The notes beneath the pieces are model-generated. The model saw only the letters and a list, made by a program, of their open reading frames with translations, made no database searches and had not been told where the DNA came from. 36,941 nt of DNA from an uncultured Clostridia bacterium (GTDB lineage: Bacteria; Bacillota; Clostridia; Saccharofermentanales; Saccharofermentanaceae): positions 1 through 36,941 of the forward strand of contig CAMYXL010000028.1 in the NCBI GenBank assembly GCA_947303255.1, in the 5' to 3' direction. Position 1 is the stretch's first letter. Each line of letters opens with the position of its first letter. Position numbers and translations under genes: made by a program. Of the stretch, positions 17,042 to 23,341 are shown in pieces.

Positions 17042-17113
17042 ATTATTGTTGCGGCATTTTTGATTGAGTGATTAAATGGTTATGGCAAATATTATATGTA
17101 AGGGGAGACATAT

Positions 17114-18460
17114 ATGAGATACGTAGAGGACAGATTCGACCAGTTCGAGAGTCGGGATAAGATCATTACCGGAATGGAAAAGTACGACATCATTGATGAG
17201 TACCGTTCCAGACAGATGGAGATGGCACATGCCGGAATGGGTCAGATCAAGGAGTACTTCACTAACAAGGGAGAGGTAAGTCAGGAACTTCCGTACAAGA
17301 CAGAGATGGATCAGATTCCTGAAGAAAAGCGCAAGAAGGGCGGCAAGGGAGTTCTTATATTCTTGATCATCTTTTTTGTTGCAGTTATTGTCTCGGCTTT
17401 TCTGGGAAATATACTGTTAACGGCAGGGCTCTTCTTTGGAGGTTTTACCATAATAGCGCTTTATGCGGCGCTCACGGGTAAAGCTAAGGGTTCTTCGTTT
17501 TACGAGGGTGAGACTTCGACGGGAACCAGGAAGACGGCGCTCTGGATGGCTGCTTTCGGATTATCTGCCGTGATCCCGCTTTTTTTCGCATTTAAGTACG
17601 GAACAAAGGGAACATTGATCTTGATGTGTGCCTGCATGTTCAGCATGGGAACGTTGTTCGCTTTTGTGGGTCTGATCGATTATCTGACGCTCAAGGCTCG
17701 TAAGTACTCAGAGGAGGTCGCGGCGAACTGTGTCGGTTACGTAAGAACCGTGAGATCAAGCCATTCATCACATAATTCTCATCAGGATTCAGCAGAGTAT
17801 TATCTTTCCACGTCACCCCTTTTCGAATATTACTATGAGGGACAGATGTATAAGGGACTTTATGACCGCCCGCTGGAAGGAAGGAATGGAGATATTGATC
17901 TCGGATCCACGACTATCCGTATCGATCCGAAGCATCCTGAGGACATCTATCACGGATCGTCCATTGCTCAGCAGCTTAAGGGCATCGGAATGGGGATCCT
18001 GTGTTTGGGAGTTGCGGCGTTCCTTTTCTATAACTTCTTTACGACTGATTATGCGGAGCAGGCCAAGTTGGAGATTAGTCCTTTAAAGATCATCTCCATG
18101 ATGAGAGACTCTGAGTCTGTAGACCCGGAGGATTTGTTTGGAGAGGGTGTTCCCGGTATCCCGAGTGAGATCACCGATGAATTTATTGAAGAAAAATGCG
18201 CATCGGATACCTGGTATGTTGAAGAAGCAAAGGTCGACTATGTTAGCGGAGATAATGAAGGGAATTACACTGTCCATCTGTTGGACGAGGCTTTCCCTGT
18301 GCTTCATCAGCACTATGACGCAGGCCCGAAGGAACTGATATTTTACCGGGTCGAGGAATCTGAGGAGAACGGGCAGGCTAAGATCAACAAGGTCCCGTTC
18401 CTGTGGCTCAATGCCGACGAATATACCTATGTAGGCGATCACGGAGCCTACGAGAAGTGA
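17114..18460 (+). CDS. Multi-pass membrane protein of unknown function
   Basis: This 448-residue protein starts after AAGGGGAGA (17099-17107). The N-terminal ~72 residues are charged and cytosolic. Hydrophobic segments follow at about 76-95, 97-115, 138-158 and 160-185, with a fifth at ~290-310. Between the fourth and fifth lies a soluble strand-rich segment (SPLFEYYYEGQMYKGLYD, then TTIRIDPKHPEDIY) that resembles the DUF3592-type beta domain of Firmicute membrane proteins. The C-terminal ~135 residues form a soluble acidic domain. It is flanked by a hairpin upstream and a promoter downstream, so it appears monocistronic. This looks like ordinary chromosome rather than the accessory blocks. 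Function unknown. Confidence 0.75.
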   Translation: MRYVEDRFDQFESRDKIITGMEKYDIIDEYRSRQMEMAHAGMGQIKEYFTNKGEVSQELPYKTEMDQIPEEKRKKGGKGVLIFLIIFFVAVIVSAFLGNILLTAGLFFGGFTIIALYAALTGKAKGSSFYEGETSTGTRKTALWMAAFGLSAVIPLFFAFKYGTKGTLILMCACMFSMGTLFAFVGLIDYLTLKARKYSEEVAANCVGYVRTVRSSHSSHNSHQDSAEYYLSTSPLFEYYYEGQMYKGLYDRPLEGRNGDIDLGSTTIRIDPKHPEDIYHGSSIAQQLKGIGMGILCLGVAAFLFYNFFTTDYAEQAKLEISPLKIISMMRDSESVDPEDLFGEGVPGIPSEITDEFIEEKCASDTWYVEEAKVDYVSGDNEGNYTVHLLDEAFPVLHQHYDAGPKELIFYRVEESEENGQAKINKVPFLWLNADEYTYVGDHGAYEK

Positions 18461-18482
18461 CCCTCTAATCTTTAATAAGTCT

Positions 18483-18511
18483 TTAACTTTTGTTAGCGCT
18501 ATGTTTATACT
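18483..18511 (+). promoter_or_regulatory. Sigma-A type promoter of the 198-residue membrane protein gene
   Basis: TTAACT (18483-18488, 4/6 to the -35 consensus) and TATACT (18506-18511, 5/6 to the -10) are separated by 17 bases. The predicted start of transcription falls within the left arm of the following inverted repeat, so the mRNA would begin almost with a hairpin. Confidence 0.6.
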
Positions 18512-18549
18512 ACCCCTGTAAGATGTAACCATAAAAATCTTACGGGGGT
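18512..18549 (+). promoter_or_regulatory. 5' mRNA hairpin containing the ribosome binding site
   Basis: ACCCCTGTAAGAT (18512-18524) and ATCTTACGGGGGT (18537-18549) are inverted repeats 13 bases long with one mismatch, around a 12-base loop. The right arm holds the only plausible ribosome binding site (GGGGG) for the ATG at 18557. Folded, the site is fully paired. The stem could protect the 5' end, limit translation, or bind a protein; which of these is not visible. Confidence 0.6.
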
Positions 18550-18556
18550 TAAAAAT

Positions 18557-19153
18557 ATGAAAGAGAATACATTCATCATCAACAAGGAGTTCAAAACAGA
18601 AGAACTTAACATCAAGGGCTATGACATCAGCAGCATCAGTAAGGCAAGAGCCCTTAACGAGAATTTCAAGGCATCCTGCAAGTTCGATTTCGACGCACAG
18701 CATCTTGCAGACGTTATCGGAAACAAAGGTAAAGTCTATACCTACAGGACCAAAGGCGGAATCGTTGCTCTTTACGTAGTATCCCGCGATGGCAACACAT
18801 ATACATGTAATGAGACATATCATGCTTCTGATCTTTCAGAAGACATTATCGAGAAGATGGATAAGCAGGTAGCTTTCCTCGTTGCTCAGGCAGCTTCAGT
18901 ATCCAAAGACGGCAAGGCTATCTTCAAGGGCGTTGATCTTCCTAAGCTCTCATCCAAGACCGGTAAGTATAACTGGCTGATGGGTCTTGCTATGTGCCTT
19001 TCGTTCGGCACGATGTTCTGTGTTGCATTGAAGACTCCTGCAGGTATCGGAGTAGGTATCGCAATGGGTATTGCCATGGGATTGTGCTTCACAGAGTCCT
19101 TCTACTTTTATGAGGGTGCAGTTGCAGAGGAAGCAAAGACCGCTGAGACTTAA
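18557..19153 (+). CDS. Small membrane protein of unknown function
   Basis: This 198-residue protein has a soluble ~135-residue N-terminal part (FIINKEFKTEELNIKGYDI...) followed by two C-terminal hydrophobic segments at roughly 138-157 and 160-180. The second is Gly-rich (GIGVGIAMGIAMG). It ends in an acidic tail. Codon choice is strongly biased to AAG, GGC, ATC and CTT codons, and it has a near-consensus promoter, both typical of a well-expressed gene. The paired ribosome binding site in its leader suggests post-transcriptional control. I do not recognise the family. Confidence 0.7.
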   Translation: MKENTFIINKEFKTEELNIKGYDISSISKARALNENFKASCKFDFDAQHLADVIGNKGKVYTYRTKGGIVALYVVSRDGNTYTCNETYHASDLSEDIIEKMDKQVAFLVAQAASVSKDGKAIFKGVDLPKLSSKTGKYNWLMGLAMCLSFGTMFCVALKTPAGIGVGIAMGIAMGLCFTESFYFYEGAVAEEAKTAET

Positions 19154-19219
19154 GAGTACTTTCGTGCATCTTACCGCCCCTTAATGCATCTTGCCACCAG
19201 ATCAATTGTAAAGATTTAA

Positions 19220-19272
19220 GCCATTAAATATACTCAGCCCAACAACACCGAAGGGCAGGTATCTTTAATGGC
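19220..19272 (+). promoter_or_regulatory. Inverted repeat containing the hydrolase start codon
   Basis: GCCATTAAA-t-ATAC (19220-19233) is complementary to GTAT-c-TTTAATGGC (19259-19272), with a single t/c mismatch. Inside, GCCC (19237-19240) can pair with GGGC (19253-19256). The right arm contains the ATG of the hydrolase gene (19268-19270), and TTTTGTATTT follows at once. The fold looks like a rho-independent terminator placed on a start codon. It could end the upstream transcript, or lock the start codon as a translational switch. Confidence 0.65.
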
Positions 19273-20641
19273 TTTTGTATTTATTCTTCTTATAGTCCTC
19301 TTAGTAGTCGAGACAGGTTTTCTTATTCTTTCTCGAAAACTCTCTCCCGCCAAAAACTCCTGGACTCTGACCCGTCTCATAGTAAACTTTTCGCAGCTTT
19401 TGATCTACATCATCATGCTGCTTCTTCCGTCCATCGACACATCATTCAGATTCAAGGGCCTCGTCATAACCCTCATCCTAAGGATCATCGTCTCAGGAAT
19501 CTTCGCTCTTATCTACCGCAAGAAGACGAACCCGAAGAAGACTTCAGCTAAGATCTTCAGCCTGATCATCAGCTTCATCCTCATCCCGTCATCCATGATC
19601 CCGGCATTTATCTTCAGCGATTATGCAGGAAGACCAACTACAGGACCATACACAGTTAACCATTGTAACGCTATCCTCATTGATAAGAGCAGACTTGAGA
19701 CTTTTGAGAACGACGGCTCTTACAGGGAAGTCCCTGTCTATTTCTTCTATCCTGCAGAAGCAAAGGAAGGCGAGAAGTTCCCGTTAGTAGTATTTGACCA
19801 CGGTGCTTTCGGATATTACGAGAGTAATGCCTCGTCTTACTTGGAACTTGCCAGCAACGGCTATGTAGTTGTCAGCCTCGAGCACCCTTATCACTCGTTC
19901 TTTACTCATGACACCGACGGCAAACTCATCACCGTCAGCCCTGACTTCATGAACAGTGTCATGAACACCCAGGATGTTTCAGAAGAAGAAATCTACAAGA
20001 TCTCCAGAGATTGGATGAACATCCGTGTGGCAGATATGAACTTTGCGTTAGATTCCATAATCGATGCAACAAATAACGGAACAACTGATAGCTTCTGGTT
20101 CGAAGACAATGATTCCCGGAACTCAGTCCTAACCGCTCTTTCACACATCAACACAGACAAGATCGGTCTCATGGGTCACTCCATGGGCGGTGCCACATCT
20201 GTTCAAGTCGGTCTTGAGAGAGACGATATCGATGCAGTTATCGATATAGACGGAACGATGCTTGGAAGCATCATCGGTGCAGAAGGAAACAAGTATATCC
20301 TCGAAGATGTAACTTATGACATCCCGCTCTTTGAGATAGAGAACGAGAATGCTCACAAAGAGGCTCTTCAGGCTATAGAAGAGGATTATCCGTATCCGAA
20401 TAACATGATCAAAGAATCCGCTACCACATACTACGGAACCTGGTTCACAGGCGCTCTTCATATGGATTACACGGATCTCCCGCTCTTTTCCCCATTCCTT
20501 GCCAAGATGCTTGGTTCAGGTGATGTAGATAACGAATATATAACCGATACCCTTAATTCGCTTGAAGTAGATTTTTATGATTGTTATCTTAAAGATAAAG
20601 GACAGTTCTCTGTCAAAGATCATTATCAGGGAGTTAAATAA
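19268..20641 (+). CDS. Membrane-anchored alpha/beta hydrolase (PAF-acetylhydrolase/dienelactone-hydrolase-like)
   Basis: This 457-residue protein has four N-terminal hydrophobic segments within residues 1-120 (first at ~2-20). An extracytoplasmic alpha/beta hydrolase follows. The nucleophile elbow is GHSMGG at 303-308 with S305. The oxyanion-side strand reads FPLVVFDHGAFGYYES, and the DIDGTML segment probably supplies the acid. The layout is that of bacterial PAF-acetylhydrolase isoform II-like esterases, so a lipid or ester substrate is likely but unproven. The gene starts within a strong inverted repeat (19220-19272). Its stop shares one base with the next start, and the following three genes are equally tight, so it leads a hydrolase-LytTR-DUF3021-VanZ operon. 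Confidence 0.85.
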   Translation: MAFVFILLIVLLVVETGFLILSRKLSPAKNSWTLTRLIVNFSQLLIYIIMLLLPSIDTSFRFKGLVITLILRIIVSGIFALIYRKKTNPKKTSAKIFSLIISFILIPSSMIPAFIFSDYAGRPTTGPYTVNHCNAILIDKSRLETFENDGSYREVPVYFFYPAEAKEGEKFPLVVFDHGAFGYYESNASSYLELASNGYVVVSLEHPYHSFFTHDTDGKLITVSPDFMNSVMNTQDVSEEEIYKISRDWMNIRVADMNFALDSIIDATNNGTTDSFWFEDNDSRNSVLTALSHINTDKIGLMGHSMGGATSVQVGLERDDIDAVIDIDGTMLGSIIGAEGNKYILEDVTYDIPLFEIENENAHKEALQAIEEDYPYPNNMIKESATTYYGTWFTGALHMDYTDLPLFSPFLAKMLGSGDVDNEYITDTLNSLEVDFYDCYLKDKGQFSVKDHYQGVK

Positions 20642-21090
20642 TGGAAATCAGGATCAAGAAGATCGATGGTGAGATCCGGGAATATATAGAGATCGGCTGC
20701 CGCGAGGAGGGAAGCAAAGTCAAGGCGATAGTCCGCTTTGTCAAAGGTCTCGACGGCAGTGTCTCCGGGTCCAAAGGTGACAAGATATACGAGATACCCA
20801 TAGTTGATATTTTCTATATCGAATCCGTTGATAACAAGACCTTCATCTATTCTTCGAAGGATAACTATGAGACTAGCCTCAAACTCTACGAATTTGAGGA
20901 TCTCCTTAAAGAGAAGAGTTTTCTTCGTATCTCCAAATCCGTGATCCTCAACGTCATGAAGGTCGATTCCATTAAGCCAGCCCTTAACGGCCGCTTTCTT
21001 TGTAAACTTACCAATGGCGAGAACGTCATAATCTCACGTAAATACGTATCTGAATTCAAAGATTTCATCCGAAAGAAGGCGAACTCATGA
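20641..21090 (+). CDS. LytTR-family DNA-binding transcriptional regulator
   Basis: This 149-residue protein has a LytTR domain over about residues 45-146: IPIVDIFYIESVDNKTFIY, then the LYEFEDLLKEKSFLRISKSVILN segment, and the last strand plus FKDFIRKK. There is no receiver domain, so it is not a classic two-component regulator. It is coupled to the next gene, a DUF3021 membrane protein, by an ATGA overlap. That pairing of stand-alone LytTR with DUF3021 is common in Firmicutes, and the membrane partner is thought to hold the regulator inactive. Targets probably include its own operon; no repeat pair of LytTR sites is obvious in the short upstream gap. Confidence 0.92.
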   Translation: MEIRIKKIDGEIREYIEIGCREEGSKVKAIVRFVKGLDGSVSGSKGDKIYEIPIVDIFYIESVDNKTFIYSSKDNYETSLKLYEFEDLLKEKSFLRISKSVILNVMKVDSIKPALNGRFLCKLTNGENVIISRKYVSEFKDFIRKKANS

Positions 21091-21524
21091 AAGAACACAT
21101 AAAAGACAATCTGATGGATTTCTTCATAATAGTTACTCTGGTCAACGTCGCCATCTTTATCTGCGGCATCGTATTAGCTCCTGAAGAGCAATTGGGCTAC
21201 ACTGCATTTATAGTGCCTGTCATAGACGGTATCCTAGGCATCATCCCGGGTTTGGTCATGTATTCCAAGAGGGAACTTACAGTTAAGCAGATGATAGTTA
21301 GGAACATAATCCAGCTGATATCGATTGAACTGATAATTGTATTCTTCACCTTCGGCTTTTCAGGCATATCATTTGACGACATCTCGCGCCTGATCGCAGT
21401 TGTCGGTTCCGTGGCCTTCGTCTTTGTAGGTGTTATAATATTCAGGTTCATCCTTGATTCAAGGACGGCAAGGAAGATGACGGATGACCTGAAGGTCTTC
21501 CAGAGTATACACGGGGAGAATTAA
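21087..21524 (+). CDS. DUF3021 family membrane protein (LytTR partner)
   Basis: This 145-residue protein has four predicted membrane helices (about 12-32, 40-60, 72-92 and 100-122) and a short charged cytosolic tail (RTARKMTDDLKVFQ). Length, helix spacing and its place directly after a stand-alone LytTR gene fit DUF3021. In related pairs the membrane protein acts as an anti-activator. It overlaps the LytTR gene by 4 bases and ends 3 bases before the VanZ gene. Confidence 0.85.
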   Translation: MKEHIKDNLMDFFIIVTLVNVAIFICGIVLAPEEQLGYTAFIVPVIDGILGIIPGLVMYSKRELTVKQMIVRNIIQLISIELIIVFFTFGFSGISFDDISRLIAVVGSVAFVFVGVIIFRFILDSRTARKMTDDLKVFQSIHGEN

Positions 21525-21527
21525 AAC

Positions 21528-22184
21528 ATGCGCATAAAGATGATAATATCCTTCATCCTATCATTGATGTTCATGGGATTTTTCATCTGGGGATTAAGCA
21601 ACTGGTCATACGTCTATATGCTCTTTACAGCTCTCATCTCTGCGGCATTTCTTTATAACGCCATGAGACTTCTCGGCAAACTTCACCCTTCCAAAGAAAA
21701 GCTGATCATCAAGATCTTCCTTTGGATAACGTTTGCGTTCTATCTGTTCTTCCTGTTCCAACTGACATTCAATGTCCTTAGGGGCGATTCTGTCTTTATA
21801 TTCAGCAACAAAGACCTCATGAATGCTTATCTTAGGAACCGTATCAACTTCATCCCGTTCAAATCTATAATTGAACCTTTCACAGATAACTATTCCTGGT
21901 CGTATATTATAGTCAACATCTTTGGTAACATTGCTGCCCTGGCTCCTATGGGCTTCTTCCTTCCGATGCTTTTTCGTCCTGCTCGCAAACTCTTGCCATT
22001 CACCATCATTGTTGCCTTAGTAGTAGTTTTTATCGAATTTACCCAGTTCCTGTTTACCGTTGGTTCAGTTGATATCGATGACCTGATCCTCAATGTGGCA
22101 GGAGCAGTGATCCTTTTCTTGATCCTAAAGATACCGTTTGTTAAGAGTGTAATTGATAAGCTGTTCCCATTATCTGAACAGTGA
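21528..22184 (+). CDS. VanZ family membrane protein
   Basis: This 218-residue protein has five or six membrane helices. VanZ signatures are present: RNRINFIPFKSI, NIFGNIAALAPMGFFLP, and E-x-T-Q followed by VDIDDLILNVAGA. VanZ proteins are linked to teicoplanin or lipoglycopeptide tolerance and to envelope changes, but this copy has no van genes beside it. It is the last gene of the LytTR operon and is followed about 120 bases later by a terminator. Regulation by the LytTR pair is the natural inference. Confidence 0.9.
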   Translation: MRIKMIISFILSLMFMGFFIWGLSNWSYVYMLFTALISAAFLYNAMRLLGKLHPSKEKLIIKIFLWITFAFYLFFLFQLTFNVLRGDSVFIFSNKDLMNAYLRNRINFIPFKSIIEPFTDNYSWSYIIVNIFGNIAALAPMGFFLPMLFRPARKLLPFTIIVALVVVFIEFTQFLFTVGSVDIDDLILNVAGAVILFLILKIPFVKSVIDKLFPLSEQ

Positions 22185-22307
22185 TTCGACAATATTTTGG
22201 ATTAGCCTAACTTATTTCAGGTAGGTTTTAGGTTGGCGTTACATAATAAGAACTGTAAGCACACCCTGTTTCACTCATTTCATAATATATATACCCTCGT
22301 AAGTAAG

Positions 22308-22337
22308 GCGCCTCTCCAATAGTTGGGAGGTGCTTTT
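22308..22337 (+). terminator. Rho-independent terminator after the VanZ operon
   Basis: GCGCCTCTC (22308-22316) pairs with GGGAGGTGC (22325-22333), with two G-U pairs, around an 8-base loop, followed by TTTT. It ends the LytTR-VanZ operon before the hypothetical gene at 22400. Confidence 0.7.
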
Positions 22338-22399
22338 ACATGTGGAGTTAATAGCTGTTTATGATAAGATGCTCATATGAGATAGGGGAGGATAGGAAT

Positions 22400-22822
22400 A
22401 TGGATAGAACAAAAGTGGTTGAGCAGATCCTAAAGGCTAGAAACCTTCAATATGTTGTTAAAGAAGGCTTTGATGAGTATGAGAAAGTCGATTTCATCTA
22501 TTATGAGGTGGCCAACGGCAATCGCAAGCTAGGCATCGATATAGCCAAGGAGTATACGATCTTCTTTAAGACTTGGCATGCCCATTACAGTTTTGACGGC
22601 TATATTGAGGAGTTTAAGCAAGACCTTTGTGACCTGCTGGATAACAAAATGTGTGCTGCTTGCTCATATTTGGGTGAGGTTAGCAATGAAAATGCCGGGG
22701 CAGCGGGCACTTACTATGATTATCAGCTGACTAAAGAATTAATAGAAGATGAGTTTGGGTCAGGGAAGATAGTTATGTGTTATTTCTTTGATGAGGAGTT
22801 GGATAGGGAGTTTATACTCTAA
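22400..22822 (+). CDS. Small hypothetical protein
   Basis: From the ATG at 22400, which has GGGGAGGA about 8 bases upstream, the product is 140 residues; the open frame reaches back to 22361 without a better site. The protein is soluble and acidic, with an aromatic core (WHAHYSFDGYIEEFKQDL) and Cys residues (MCAACSYLG). No motif I know. It stands alone after a terminator and before the largest intergenic gap. Confidence 0.6.
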   Translation: MDRTKVVEQILKARNLQYVVKEGFDEYEKVDFIYYEVANGNRKLGIDIAKEYTIFFKTWHAHYSFDGYIEEFKQDLCDLLDNKMCAACSYLGEVSNENAGAAGTYYDYQLTKELIEDEFGSGKIVMCYFFDEELDREFIL

Positions 22823-23237
22823 ATGTTGTCCAAGTGTAAATTTTCAGTTGAAAAACAGATATAGATAACTACGACATACGACAGAAATACGACTTTTTGA
22901 ACTGAGTTATATGACAAAAAACGGTGCGTAGCGTGTGCTTTGATTCCGAAAAAGGCATTCAGAATATCTAGACAAACAATAAATGTGATAAAGGAAACTA
23001 TGAATGTGGTATGAATTGCCATATAATCCTGAAAATATAGCGAGATGTGCTTAAGTTCCCGAACTCAAGTCCATCGAGAAGTAAAACGTCCTATTTGCAG
23101 GCGTTCCCAGACTCGGACCTAGTACGACATACGACCAATTTACGACATAAGTTTTCGTAAATTTGCAAGCTTATGAAAGGTTATTTAGTACCAAATTTTT
23201 GATTTTTGATCCGGGTGACTACCAGAAAAACATCACG
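22823..23237. other. Gene-free stretch with paired TACGAC direct repeats
   Basis: I see no convincing gene here. It holds two copies of TACGACATACGAC-N5-TACGAC, at 22870-22893 and 23123-23146. They are in the same orientation, 253 bases apart, with the same 5-base gap but different gap bases. The second copy runs into a perfect 9-base inverted repeat, AATTTACGA (23137-23145) and TCGTAAATT (23155-23163). The identical architecture suggests protein binding sites or remnants of an integration site, not chance. Confidence 0.6.
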
Positions 23238-23273
23238 TGCACTTTAGTCAGAAGACTAAGGTGCATCTTTTTT
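23238..23273 (+). terminator. Strong rho-independent terminator upstream of the PLD-helicase operon
   Basis: TGCACTTTAGTC (23238-23249) pairs along 12 bases with GACTAAGGTGCA (23254-23265), one G-U pair, around an AGAA loop, followed by TCTTTTTT. No gene ends nearby, so it either insulates the operon at 23342 or ends an unseen RNA starting in the repeat-bearing gap. Confidence 0.75.
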
Positions 23274-23341
23274 GTCCGATTTGTTTTTATCCCATAATAG
23301 GAAACCGTCTCATTAAGATATGGTTGTGATATTATATTTTT

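Noticed and set aside
18083..18823. 246-codon open frame on the minus strand
   Set aside because: It spans the end of one membrane-protein gene, a promoter and the start of the next; composition is a shadow of the real frames.
22823..23341. CRISPR-like array from the TACGAC repeats
   Set aside because: Only two copies, 253 bases apart, with no spacer periodicity and no cas gene.
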